Assembly: GCA_028823175.1 (NCBI GenBank)
Contig: JAPKBZ010000031.1
Coordinates: forward strand, 1 to 44,426
DNA from: Myxococcota bacterium
Lineage (GTDB): Bacteria; Myxococcota_A; UBA9160; UBA4427
DNA: 44,426 nt
Direction: 5' to 3'
Of the stretch, positions 32,151 to 40,208 are shown piece by piece (position 1 is the first letter of the stretch; every line of letters starts with the position of its first letter). Made by a program: the position numbers and the translations under genes. The notes under the pieces are model-generated. The model was not told where the DNA came from and searched no databases. It saw nothing but the letters and a program-made list of their open reading frames with translations.

Positions 32151-33086
32151 ATGCAGAGTCTCAAGCTATTTTCAGGAAACGCCAACAAGGCACTGGCCCA
32201 GGCTGTAGCCCGGCGGCTCGGTGTTGAGCTGGGCGCTGCGGAGGTGGGAACCTTCAGCGACGGCGAATGCAGCGTCGAGATTGGCGAAAACGTTCGCGGG
32301 CAGGACTGCTTTATCCTTCAGCCGACCTGTGCTCCCGCGAATGCGCACCTGATGGAATTGTTGATCATGATCGACGCGCTGAAGCGGTCGTCGGCCCGAC
32401 GAATTACCGCGGTGATCCCCTATTACGGCTACGGGCGTCAGGACCGCAAGGTCAAGCCCCGGGTGCCGATCACGGCGAAATTGACTGCCGACCTGATTAC
32501 AACGGCGGGTGCCGATCGACTGCTCTGCATGGATCTTCACGCTGGCCAGGTCCAGGGCTTCTTCAACATACCCGTGGACAATCTCTATGCAACAACGTTG
32601 CTACTCAACGCCGTGCAGCAGGAGGTCCGGGGCGAAACCGTGATCATTTCCCCCGATGCCGGCGGCGTTGAGCGGGCAAGGGCCTACGCGAAACGGCTCG
32701 ACGCCAATCTGGCGATCATCGACAAGCGCCGCGAGGTCGCGAATGTCGCGGAAGTGATGAATATCATCGGAAACGTTGAGGGCAAGGTCTGCGTGATCGT
32801 CGACGACATGGTGGATACGGCGGGCACGCTCTGCGAAGCGGCCAAGGCACTCATGGGAGCTGGGGCGACTAAGGTCTACGCTGCGATTACGCACCCCGTG
32901 CTCTCGGGGCCGGCCCTCAAGCGTATTGCTGAAAGTGAGCTCGAGAAGCTGATCGTTACGGATACGATTCCTCTGAGCTCTGAAGCGCTCGAAAACGGGA
33001 AGATCATGGTCGTTTCTGTCGCCGAACATCTCGGCGAGGCGATTCGGCGTATCAACAATGAAGAAAGTGTGAGCAGCCTCTTCTAG
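32151..33086 (+). CDS. prs: Ribose-phosphate pyrophosphokinase
   Basis: Makes PRPP from ribose 5-phosphate and ATP for nucleotide, His and Trp synthesis. 311 residues, the usual length. [17 protein letters not shown] opens the protein. The catalytic flexible loop region is [17 protein letters not shown]; metal and substrate residues are in [13 protein letters not shown]; the PRPP signature [13 protein letters not shown] is near residue 220. A C-terminal VSSLF end is typical of class I enzymes. ATG 32151 lacks a strong ribosome site. A strong hairpin separates it from rplY. Confidence 0.97.
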   Translation: MQSLKLFSGNANKALAQAVARRLGVELGAAEVGTFSDGECSVEIGENVRGQDCFILQPTCAPANAHLMELLIMIDALKRSSARRITAVIPYYGYGRQDRKVKPRVPITAKLTADLITTAGADRLLCMDLHAGQVQGFFNIPVDNLYATTLLLNAVQQEVRGETVIISPDAGGVERARAYAKRLDANLAIIDKRREVANVAEVMNIIGNVEGKVCVIVDDMVDTAGTLCEAAKALMGAGATKVYAAITHPVLSGPALKRIAESELEKLIVTDTIPLSSEALENGKIMVVSVAEHLGEAIRRINNEESVSSLF

Positions 33087-33097
33087 GCTGCGATTGC

Positions 33098-33120
33098 GCC
33101 GGGGCTCGAAAAGCCCCGGC
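33098..33120 (+). terminator. Strong hairpin between prs and rplY
   Basis: GCCGGGGCT (33098-33106) and AGCCCCGGC (33112-33120) form nine perfect pairs around CGAAA. What follows is TTGGAATTT, not a pure T-run, so read-through into rplY 23 bases later is likely. It could act as a partial terminator or an mRNA processing and stability element, or as a leader structure for L25 autoregulation. Confidence 0.6.
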
Positions 33121-33142
33121 TTGGAATTTGAGGAGAAAGTCG

Positions 33143-33805
33143 GTGGCTGAAGAATCGATCGCCCTGGAAATTCGTTCAGGATTGGGAAAATCGCATAATC
33201 GGAAATTGCGCGAGGCTGGGATGGCCCCCGGCGTGGTTTATGGCGGGGGAAAGGATCCTGTCTCGGTGGCCTTTGATCCCCTGCTTCTCGAGAAAAAGAT
33301 CAAGGCAAGCCATTCGGGCATCAATACGCTCTTTGATCTCGAGGGCGACGCTTCCGTGGCCAATCGAACGGTCATGGTCAAGGAGATTCAGCGAGAGCCG
33401 GTGCGTCGGACTGTCTTGCACGCTGACTTCTTGGAAATTGATCTCGCCTTGCGAGTTCAGGTTTCGGTTCCGATTCATTTGTTGGGCGATGCCCCCGGCT
33501 TGGTGGAGGGCGGAGTCGTCGAGCACGCATTGCGTGAGCTGGAACTCAGCTGCCTGCCCGGCGGGATCCCGGACGACGTCACGCTGGATATTTCCGGCCT
33601 CGAATTGGGCGATTCGCTGCATGTCTCCGACATCACGCTGCCCGGAGGGGTGGAGCTGATCAGCGACAGCGCTCTATCCGTGGTTTCGATGCTTGTGCCC
33701 CGTGCCGTTCAGGCCGAAGAGGCTGCCCCGGTCGAGGGTGAGGAGGCTGCCGAGGGAGAAGCTGCCGAGGAAGCTGCCGAGGGTTCTGAGGCCAAGGAAG
33801 ACTGA
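33143..33805 (+). CDS. rplY: Large-subunit ribosomal protein L25 (CTC family)
   Basis: 5S rRNA-binding protein. 220 residues, the long CTC form: an N-terminal L25 domain (about 1-95, GKSHNRKLREAGMAPGVVYG) plus the TL5/CTC C-terminal beta domain (about 100-185, LLGDAPGLVEGGVVEHALRE). An Ala/Glu-rich acidic tail follows. GTG 33143 has AGGAG eight bases upstream; a TTG five codons earlier overlaps that site and is unlikely. The end runs into the start of pth (CTGA overlap), the usual gene neighbour. Confidence 0.95.
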   Translation: MAEESIALEIRSGLGKSHNRKLREAGMAPGVVYGGGKDPVSVAFDPLLLEKKIKASHSGINTLFDLEGDASVANRTVMVKEIQREPVRRTVLHADFLEIDLALRVQVSVPIHLLGDAPGLVEGGVVEHALRELELSCLPGGIPDDVTLDISGLELGDSLHVSDITLPGGVELISDSALSVVSMLVPRAVQAEEAAPVEGEEAAEGEAAEEAAEGSEAKED

Positions 33806-34410
33806 CTCTTTCGGCCCTTCGCATTGTTGCTGGGCTCGGGAACCCGGGTGCCCGTTACGTGGGCACCCGGCACAATATCGGTTTTCGCATCGTGGAGGCC
33901 TTCGCGAGGCGCCATGGCATAGCCCTCGATGAAAATCGCTTCTCGGGCACTTTCGGCCGTGGAGAGCTCGAGAGCGGCCCCGTCGCGTGCCTGAAGCCCG
34001 AGACCTTCATGAACGCCTCGGGGCAATCCGTTGCCCAGGCGCTCGAAGCTTTCCCCGCGATCGACGCTGCCCGCGACCTGATCGTCGTTTACGATGATCT
34101 GGATCTCCCCGTTGGGCGTTTGCGACTTCGTCCGGGTGGCCGGGCCGGAGGCCATCGGGGAGTCGGGAGCATCGTCGACTCGCTTCAGGCCCCTGATTTC
34201 CCCCGTTTGCGCTTTGGTGTGGGAAGGCCGGGCGAGGGCGGCGAAGCGGTGGTCGACTACGTGCTGGCGCCCTTTTCCCCCTCGGAGGAAGCTCTTTTGG
34301 ATGTTCGGGTGGCGGCTGCGGTCGATGCTCTGGACCTCTTTTTCGAGCGAGGAATCGGGATCGCCATGGACCAGTTCAACTCGCAGAGCGGGCAGGTGCT
34401 CTCGGATTGA
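33802..34410 (+). CDS. pth: Peptidyl-tRNA hydrolase (apparent CTG start)
   Basis: Frees tRNA from prematurely released peptidyl-tRNA. The conserved opening RIVAGLGNPGARYVGTRHNIGF is intact, with N14 and H24 of the active site, and YDDLDLPVGRLRLRPGG and GGRAGGHRGVGSIV follow. The first ATG/GTG/TTG in this frame is GTG 33859, which would delete the essential GLGNPG strand. Upstream the frame is open only back to a stop at 33787, and the sole plausible start is CTG 33802, which overlaps the rplY stop as CTGA in the way ATGA normally does, with AAGGAAG just before it. I therefore call 202 residues from CTG. Family identity is certain; the start codon is inferred. Confidence 0.85.
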   Translation: MTLSALRIVAGLGNPGARYVGTRHNIGFRIVEAFARRHGIALDENRFSGTFGRGELESGPVACLKPETFMNASGQSVAQALEAFPAIDAARDLIVVYDDLDLPVGRLRLRPGGRAGGHRGVGSIVDSLQAPDFPRLRFGVGRPGEGGEAVVDYVLAPFSPSEEALLDVRVAAAVDALDLFFERGIGIAMDQFNSQSGQVLSD

Positions 34411-34548
34411 GAATCCGCTCGGCTCAGCCTGGCTGAAGGGGGGTCGGGCATACCCGGAACCCGCTTTTCCGTCTGGATCTTCTGTGCCGAAAAGCATAGA
34501 TTTTCCACTCGGGTGTAATTCGATCTCCTTCAACGGTCTGGAATTCTG

Positions 34549-35025
34549 TTGAGCCGGACTCTCACAACGGCGTTCTTACTCTTCTCCGTCTGGCTTCTGT
34601 GGTCGGGCCATACGGAACCGCTGTTCCTTGCGTTCGGCGTTGTCTCCGTGGCGAGTGTCATCTTGATCGTCCGTAGGATGGATCGTATCTCGGGTTCGGA
34701 GAGGGCCGACTGGCCAAGGCTTGGCTTCTTCCTCTACTTGCCCTGGCTGGTGTGGCAAATCCTGAAGTCGAATATCGACGTGGCGCGCATCATCCTATCT
34801 AGGGACCTTCCCATCAGCCCTCGCCTAGTCCGGGTCACGAGCAGCCAAAAGACCCCGACGGGAAAAGTAATCCATGCAAATTCCATCACGCTCACGCCCG
34901 GGACTCTCAGCCTCGACGTACGCGACGGCCAGATCCTGGTTCATGCGCTGACAGCTGAGTCTGCCGAAGCAGTCGCGGCCGGCGAAATCGATCGTCGAGT
35001 GACCCGAATAGAAAGGGGGCACTGA
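34549..35025 (+). CDS. mrpE: Mrp-type antiporter subunit E
   Basis: Small membrane subunit of a multisubunit Na+(K+)/H+ antiporter. 158 residues with two or three membrane segments near the N-terminus (LTTAFLLFSVWLLW, FLAFGVVSVASVILIV, LGFFLYLPWLVWQILKSN) and a conserved soluble half with GKVIHANSITLTPGTLSLDV, the MnhE signature. TTG start with a poor ribosome site; first gene of the operon. The stop overlaps the start of mrpF (TGATG). The preceding 138-base gap shows no clear promoter. Confidence 0.92.
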   Translation: MSRTLTTAFLLFSVWLLWSGHTEPLFLAFGVVSVASVILIVRRMDRISGSERADWPRLGFFLYLPWLVWQILKSNIDVARIILSRDLPISPRLVRVTSSQKTPTGKVIHANSITLTPGTLSLDVRDGQILVHALTAESAEAVAAGEIDRRVTRIERGH

Positions 35026-35318
35026 TGTTGTCCTTGACCATGTTCGAGGTTGCCATGGCCGGCATATTGGTGACGATGCTCATCGCCCTGATTGCGGCGG
35101 TTCGAGGCCCCACTGTTTTCGATCGGCTGCTGGCGATCAATATGTTCGGTACGAAGACAGTCCTTCTGATCGCAGTGGCCGGTTTTCTTATGGGTCGGCC
35201 CGAGTGGCTGGATCTCGCATTGGTCTACGTGCTCGTCAATTTTATCGGTGCTATCGCCGTCTTGAAATTTGTTCGCTTCGGCAATCTTGGAAATGATGAT
35301 CACGAGGCCTCATCTTGA
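35025..35318 (+). CDS. mrpF: Mrp-type antiporter subunit F
   Basis: 97-residue membrane subunit with three hydrophobic segments: FEVAMAGILVTMLIALIAAV (6-25), LLIAVAGFLM (middle), LALVYVLVNFIGAIAVLKFV (64-83). The conserved RGPTVFDRLLAINMFGTK between the first two is diagnostic of MnhF/MrpF. The charged tail ends DDHEASS. It overlaps mrpE and mrpG by one and four bases, so translation is coupled throughout. Confidence 0.93.
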   Translation: MLSLTMFEVAMAGILVTMLIALIAAVRGPTVFDRLLAINMFGTKTVLLIAVAGFLMGRPEWLDLALVYVLVNFIGAIAVLKFVRFGNLGNDDHEASS

Positions 35319-35662
35319 GCGTCTTTATCGATATCCTTGCTTGGGCCTGCCTGATATCCGGATCTGTTTTCTGCATCATAGGCGCAGTGGGTTTGCTCCG
35401 AATGCCCAATTTTTGGACACGGGCCCACGCCGCGGGAATGACAGATACGATGGGGGCGGGCTTGATTCTACTGGGCCTCATGCTCGAGGCCGGTCTCACT
35501 CTGGTGACCGTAAAACTCTTGATGGTTCTCGTCTTCCTCTACCTGACGGGGCCGACCGCAGGCCACGCGCTCTTCAGGGCAGCTCACGCCTACGGTATTC
35601 CCTTTGGTGAAGTCGCACTGGAGAATTCGAATTTGGCCGGGAGAAGCGATGCTGCCGAGTGA
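35315..35662 (+). CDS. mrpG: Mrp-type antiporter subunit G
   Basis: 115-residue membrane protein with three hydrophobic segments. AVGLLRMPNFWTRAHAAGMT between the first and second is the MnhG/PhaG signature, followed by DTMGAGLILLGLML and LVTVKLLMVLVFLYLTGPTAGHAL. TTG start in a TTGA overlap with mrpF. The gene overlaps the following one by 14 bases. Confidence 0.93.
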   Translation: MSVFIDILAWACLISGSVFCIIGAVGLLRMPNFWTRAHAAGMTDTMGAGLILLGLMLEAGLTLVTVKLLMVLVFLYLTGPTAGHALFRAAHAYGIPFGEVALENSNLAGRSDAAE

Positions 35663-36188
35663 GTTCCTCCTTCTTCTCTTTTTGGCGATTACGGCGGTGG
35701 TGATTGCCCGCCTGGAGTATCTCTTCGCTGCGGCCATGTTGACCGGGATATTCAGCTTGCTTTCTGCCGGACTTTTCACCCTGATGGATGCGGTTGATGT
35801 GGCTTTTACTGAGGCGGCGGTGGGTGCAGGGGTCTCCGCTGTACTCATGTTGGGCACTCTCTCCCTGACGGTGAGAGAGGAGAGACAGGGAAAGACGCGA
35901 ATATTGCCTTTTCTGATCGTAGGCCTCACCGGGGGCGCGCTCTTCTTTGGAACTCTCGACATGCCCCTCTATGGTGATCCTGCCGCACCCATTCACCAAT
36001 ATCTCGCGCCCGACTACATCGCCGGCGCGGAGAGCGAGTTTGGTTTTCCCAATATCGTGACCGCCATTCTGGCCAGTTATAGGGGCTTCGACACCCTGGG
36101 AGAAGTCGCAGTGATCGTCACCGCTGCCCTGGGCGTGATGGCTCTGCTGGCGAGTGGCCGCGGTCAGGAAGAGGCAGGCGATAAGTGA
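35649..36188 (+). CDS. Stand-alone MrpA C-terminal-like (MbhD/MbhE) subunit
   Basis: 179-residue membrane protein corresponding to the DUF4040/MbhD plus MbhE region that in classical Mrp operons is the C-terminus of the large MrpA. About four or five hydrophobic segments: LLLLFLAITAVVIARLEYLF, then DAVDVAFTEAAVGAGVSAVL with the conserved acidic and AVGAG residues of MbhD, ILPFLIVGLTGGALFFGTL, and NIVTAILASYRGFDTLGEVA, the hallmark of MbhE. ATG 35649 follows GGGAGAAG. So MrpA is split here, as in Mbh-type hydrogenases and group 3 Mrp operons. It overlaps mrpB by four bases. Confidence 0.88.
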   Translation: MLPSEFLLLLFLAITAVVIARLEYLFAAAMLTGIFSLLSAGLFTLMDAVDVAFTEAAVGAGVSAVLMLGTLSLTVREERQGKTRILPFLIVGLTGGALFFGTLDMPLYGDPAAPIHQYLAPDYIAGAESEFGFPNIVTAILASYRGFDTLGEVAVIVTAALGVMALLASGRGQEEAGDK

Positions 36189-36631
36189 AAATCTCAGGGA
36201 TGCGGATGCGAGAGAAGCTAATCGTGCGCGTGATTGCTCGCGCCTTGATCCCCTTCATCCTCCTTTTTGGGCTCTACGTTCAGTTCCATGGGGATTTTGG
36301 CCCTGGCGGTGGGTTTCAGGCCGGCGTGATTTTTGCCGCGGGTTTCGTCCTCTATGGCCTGGTCTTCAGTCTCGCAGATCTGCAGCGAGTCGTACCGTGG
36401 CCGGTCGTGGAACTCGGTGTCGCTTTGGGTTTATTGCTCTACGGCGGGGTTGGAGTGGCTTCATTGCTGCTTGGCGGGAACTTTCTCGACTACAAAGTGC
36501 TCGACAGTAACGATGCCATGCAAGGTCTCCATCTGGGCATTCTCCTGGTGGAGCTCGGAGTCGGACTGGCCGTAAGTTCTTCTATGCTCGCCATCTTTTA
36601 TGCCTTCGCGGGGAGAAGGGAGGCTCGGTGA
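36185..36631 (+). CDS. mrpB: Mrp-type antiporter subunit B
   Basis: 148-residue MnhB-domain membrane protein with about four hydrophobic segments. LIPFILLFGLYVQFHGDFGP plus GGGFQAGVIFAAGFVLYGL is the family signature. GTG start overlapping the previous stop (GTGA). It overlaps mrpC by four bases. Confidence 0.93.
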   Translation: MKISGMRMREKLIVRVIARALIPFILLFGLYVQFHGDFGPGGGFQAGVIFAAGFVLYGLVFSLADLQRVVPWPVVELGVALGLLLYGGVGVASLLLGGNFLDYKVLDSNDAMQGLHLGILLVELGVGLAVSSSMLAIFYAFAGRREAR

Positions 36632-36990
36632 ATATTCTGGGCCTCTGGAATTATTGGATCGTCATCGCTCTTATGATGATTGGCCTCTATATCCTGATCG
36701 CGCGCGAAAACCTGGTGAAGAAGGTCATGGGGCTCAATATCTTCCAGGTCTCGGTGATCATGTTCTGGGTTTCCATCGCGAAGGTACGGGGAGGAACGGC
36801 GCCCATCGTGCCCGAGGGGGGAGGAGATGTCCTCTACTCCAATCCCCTCCCTCACGTTCTGATGCTCACTGCGATCGTCGTGGGCGTGGCTACGACGGGT
36901 CTTGGGCTCGCGCTGATCGTTCGAATTTATGAGGCGTACGGGAGCATCGAAGAAGACCAAATACGTGAAATGGATCGGGCGGAAGAGTGA
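36628..36990 (+). CDS. mrpC: Mrp-type antiporter subunit C (NuoK-like)
   Basis: 120 residues, three hydrophobic segments, related to NuoK of complex I. YWIVIALMMIGLYILIAREN is segment one, MGLNIFQVSVIMFWVSIAK segment two, and LPHVLMLTAIVVGVATTGLG, which carries the LMLTAIVVG motif, segment three. GTG start in a GTGA overlap; the end overlaps mrpD likewise. Confidence 0.94.
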   Translation: MNILGLWNYWIVIALMMIGLYILIARENLVKKVMGLNIFQVSVIMFWVSIAKVRGGTAPIVPEGGGDVLYSNPLPHVLMLTAIVVGVATTGLGLALIVRIYEAYGSIEEDQIREMDRAEE

Positions 36991-38462
36991 TCGAGCACCT
37001 GCCAGCACTGCAGACGGTCCTTCCGCTACTTGCGGCCCCGGTCTGCGTTCTCCTCCGTAGGGCAGCCCTGGTCCGTGTATTTGCGGCTCTGGTGACCTGG
37101 TCGTGCCTCGCGATTGCCTTTTCTTTGCTCCAGGAGGTGCTCCGGAACGGGGCGGTTTCGTATGAGCTGGGGGGTTGGGCGCCGCCGCTCGGGATCGAGT
37201 ACCGGATCGATGTCCTAAACGCATATGTCCTCGTTCTTGTGGCAACCATGGCCTCGGTAGTCATCGCGTTTCCGCTCGCCGGTCGAGAATTGAGAATTCC
37301 CAAGGAGAGGTTTTTCCTCTTCTATGCGCTCTTTCTGCTCTGCCTGGCGGGCCTGCTGGGGATCACGATTACCGGGGATCTCTTCAATATCTTTGTCTTT
37401 CTCGAGATTTCTTCGCTTTCGGCCTACGCGCTGATTGGCCTTGGGCGAGATCGCCGAGCGCTAACCGCCGCGTTCTCGTATCTCGCCATGGGGACGGTTG
37501 GGGGTGCATTTATTCTGATCGGGATCGGCCTCGTCTATCAGATGACGGGCACTCTGAATATTGTTGACCTTGGGCAGCGTCTACCCCCCGTCCTGGGAAC
37601 GCGCACGGTTTGGATGGCTTTTGCTTTTCTGGTGGTGGGGACAAGTATCAAGCTCGCGGCCTTCCCCCTGCATCAGTGGCTCCCCAACGCCTACACCTAC
37701 GCTCCCTCGGTGGTCTCTGCCTTCTTGTCCGCGACAGCAACAAAGGTCGCGTATTATGTCCTCGTGCGGCTGCTGTTCACGGTTTTCGGCTTCGCATTCG
37801 TCTTCGAGCGGGTGCAACTCACTGCCTTGCTTCTGCCGCTTTCGTTGATCGCCATGGTGGTCGGTTCATTGGCTGCGATTTACCAGACCGATATCAAGCG
37901 CCTGCTCGCCTATTCGAGCATTGCGCAGATTGGCTACATGACCTTGGGCCTCAGCTTGGCGAACCTGGACGGCTTGACCGGTGGCCTCGTACACCTCTTC
38001 AATCACGGGCTCATCAAGGGGGGGCTTTTTCTTGTGGTTGCCTGTGCTCTCTCTCGGGTCGAGTCTCCCCGTATCGAGTCTCTTCGCGGCATGGGAAAAA
38101 GAATGCCCTGGACGATGGCGGCGTTCGTTGTCGGAGGGCTCGGGCTGATCGGAATCCCGGGCACTGTGGGTTTCGTGAGCAAGTGGTATCTCGTCTTGGG
38201 TGCCCTGGATAAGGGTCTCTATTTTGTGGCTTTCATGATCCTGGCCAGTTCCCTTCTCGCGGTTATCTATGTCTGGCGGGTGGTCGAAGTCATGTATTTT
38301 TCCGATGAAGAGCAGGCGGTCGAGCGCCACGATGCGCCGCTTTCCATGCTTCTTCCGACTTGGGTTCTCATCGGGGCAACGATCTACTTTGGGTTCGACA
38401 CGGAGCTGACCGCAGGAGTCGCCGAGAAAGCGGCCGCCTACCTGCTCGGCGGAGCATCATGA
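36987..38462 (+). CDS. mrpD: Mrp-type antiporter subunit D, first antiporter-like protein
   Basis: 491-residue NuoL/M/N-family protein of about 14 membrane helices. The transport residues are visible: Glu in FNIFVFLEISSLSAYAL (helix 5), Lys and His in KLAAFPLHQWLPNAYTYAPS, Lys in TATKVAYY, and Lys in FNHGLIKGGLFLVVACAL. LLAYSSIAQIGYM is the broken-helix region. GTG start, overlapping mrpC; the stop overlaps the next antiporter-like gene by four bases. Probably one of the proton or cation channels of the complex. Start and assignment are secure. Confidence 0.93.
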   Translation: MIEHLPALQTVLPLLAAPVCVLLRRAALVRVFAALVTWSCLAIAFSLLQEVLRNGAVSYELGGWAPPLGIEYRIDVLNAYVLVLVATMASVVIAFPLAGRELRIPKERFFLFYALFLLCLAGLLGITITGDLFNIFVFLEISSLSAYALIGLGRDRRALTAAFSYLAMGTVGGAFILIGIGLVYQMTGTLNIVDLGQRLPPVLGTRTVWMAFAFLVVGTSIKLAAFPLHQWLPNAYTYAPSVVSAFLSATATKVAYYVLVRLLFTVFGFAFVFERVQLTALLLPLSLIAMVVGSLAAIYQTDIKRLLAYSSIAQIGYMTLGLSLANLDGLTGGLVHLFNHGLIKGGLFLVVACALSRVESPRIESLRGMGKRMPWTMAAFVVGGLGLIGIPGTVGFVSKWYLVLGALDKGLYFVAFMILASSLLAVIYVWRVVEVMYFSDEEQAVERHDAPLSMLLPTWVLIGATIYFGFDTELTAGVAEKAAAYLLGGAS

Positions 38463-39952
38463 ACCCCGAAGAGGCCATAGGCCTTAGCGTCATGCTTCCT
38501 CTTCTCGGAGCCTTGGGGATCGCCCTAGTGGGGCGCTACCCGAACCTTCGCGAGGCTGTGACCCTGGTGACCGCCGGGGCCGTATTCGCCACTGTGCTGA
38601 ACTTGGTGCCCAGCGTGATGGCTGGAGCGCGACCCGGTCTGGAAGTTTTTCAGGTTCTGCCTGGGCTGACCCTGGCCTTCGAGGTCGAACCCCTGGGAAT
38701 GCTCTATGCCCTGGTCGCCTCGGGACTCTGGATCCCGACGGCTCTCTACTCCATTGGCTATTGCCGTGGTCATGACGAGGAAAACCAGACACGATTTTTC
38801 GCCTGCTTCGCGCTCGCCATTTTTGCTGCCCTGGGAATCGCATTTGCCCGCAATCTATTCACCCTCTTTCTCTTCTACGAAGTCCTGACGCTTTCGACCT
38901 ATCCCCTCGTCACGCATTACGGCAATGACGAAGCCCGGAGAGCCGGGCGTACCTACCTCGGTATTCTCCTGACGACCTCTGTGCTCTTCCTTCTGCTCGC
39001 CATCATATGGACGTGGCATTTGACGGGAACTCTCGAGTTCAGCCCAGGCGGGATCCTGGCAGGTCGAGTCGATGGCCCCCTAGTGGCGATTCTCCTCGGG
39101 CTCTACGCTTTCGGTACGGGCAAGGCCGCCCTGATGCCCTTTCATCGCTGGCTTCCCGCGGCGATGGTCGCCCCCACCCCTGTGAGCGCATTGCTCCACG
39201 CCGTGGCCATTGTGAAGGCCGGCGTTTTCACCGTACTCAAGGTGATCGTCTACGTGTTCGGGATCGATTTCCTGAGCGAGACGGGGGGCTCGGTTTGGCT
39301 CATGTACGTGGCTTCGTTCACCATGATTGCCGCGTCTGTAATCGCTCTGACCAAGGACAACCTCAAAGCACGCTTAGCGTATTCGACCATAGGCCAGCTG
39401 GCCTATATCGTGCTGGGCGGAGCTCTCGCCACGATGGATGGAGTCTTCGGTAGCGGAATGCATATCGCGATGCACGCCATGGGGAAGATCACCTTATTCT
39501 TTTGTGCGGGCGCCATATTTGTTGCGACGCACAAGAAAAATGTGAGCGAGATGGATGGTCTCGGGCGAACGATGCCGTTCACGCTTTCGGCTTTTTTCCT
39601 GGGCTCCATCAGCATTATTGGGCTTCCGCCCACAGGGGGTGCCTGGAGCAAGTGGTACCTGGCCCTGGGAGCCGCCGAAGGCCACCACGCGTTTTTTATC
39701 GCTGTCCTGATGGTCAGCTCTCTACTCAGTATTGGGTATCTGATGCCCATCGTGGGCAGGGCGTTTTTTCTCCCCTCACCAGAAAAAGAGCAAGCCCAGC
39801 CGGGGGGCCGCGCTGGGTTTTGGGCCGGCATCCAAGAGGCTCCCCTGCTCTGTGTGTTCCCGCCTTGCCTGACGGCGGTGGGCTGCGTCCTCCTTTTCTT
39901 CTACGCGCCCGCCATTCTCGAACTCCTTCAGACCATGAGTCTCGAGAGGTGA
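38459..39952 (+). CDS. Second antiporter-like membrane subunit (MrpD/NuoM-like)
   Basis: 497 residues, about 14 helices, homologous in plan to the preceding protein but clearly diverged. Helix-5 Glu in TLFLFYEVLTLSTYPLVTH; KAALMPFHRWLPAAMVAPTP with Lys and His; IVKAGVFTVLK; HAMGKITLFFCAGAI with the helix-12 Lys. It begins inside the mrpD stop (ATGA). A small-residue loop with EKEQAQPGGRAGF lies before the last two helices. It may stand in for the N-terminal half of MrpA, which is otherwise absent. Could equally be labelled subunit D, or an NADH-quinone oxidoreductase-like protein of an Mrp/Mbh complex. Confidence 0.88.
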   Translation: MNPEEAIGLSVMLPLLGALGIALVGRYPNLREAVTLVTAGAVFATVLNLVPSVMAGARPGLEVFQVLPGLTLAFEVEPLGMLYALVASGLWIPTALYSIGYCRGHDEENQTRFFACFALAIFAALGIAFARNLFTLFLFYEVLTLSTYPLVTHYGNDEARRAGRTYLGILLTTSVLFLLLAIIWTWHLTGTLEFSPGGILAGRVDGPLVAILLGLYAFGTGKAALMPFHRWLPAAMVAPTPVSALLHAVAIVKAGVFTVLKVIVYVFGIDFLSETGGSVWLMYVASFTMIAASVIALTKDNLKARLAYSTIGQLAYIVLGGALATMDGVFGSGMHIAMHAMGKITLFFCAGAIFVATHKKNVSEMDGLGRTMPFTLSAFFLGSISIIGLPPTGGAWSKWYLALGAAEGHHAFFIAVLMVSSLLSIGYLMPIVGRAFFLPSPEKEQAQPGGRAGFWAGIQEAPLLCVFPPCLTAVGCVLLFFYAPAILELLQTMSLER

Positions 39953-39953
39953 G

Positions 39954-40208
39954 ATGAGCCAGGAAAAACCAAGCGTATCCGGCCGACAAGATGAGGGTGT
40001 CGCCACAGGGAGGAGGCTCCGGCTCCTGGGCCTGATTTGCATGGTTCTCTTCCTGGCGGATTTCTTCGTCGACAAACACGGGCACCATGCCTGGGAAAAT
40101 CTCCCTGGCGCGTATGGGTTCTTTGGGCTTCTGGCCTGCGGAGTTCTTGCTCTGGTCGCTTCTCTTCTTCGCAAGTTCGTCGAGCGAGACGAGGATTATT
40201 ATGATTGA
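39954..40208 (+). CDS. Small two-helix membrane protein in the Mrp operon
   Basis: 84 residues of no family I can name. A polar N-terminus (MSQEKPSVSGRQDEG) leads to two membrane segments, LRLLGLICMVLFLADFFV (about 22-39) and GFFGLLACGVLALVASLL (about 55-72), joined by a His-rich loop (DKHGHHAWENLPG), and ends with RKFVERDEDYYD. ATG is one base after the previous stop and it overlaps the next gene by eight bases, so it is translated as part of the operon. Likely an accessory subunit of the antiporter complex, by position only. Confidence 0.8.
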   Translation: MSQEKPSVSGRQDEGVATGRRLRLLGLICMVLFLADFFVDKHGHHAWENLPGAYGFFGLLACGVLALVASLLRKFVERDEDYYD

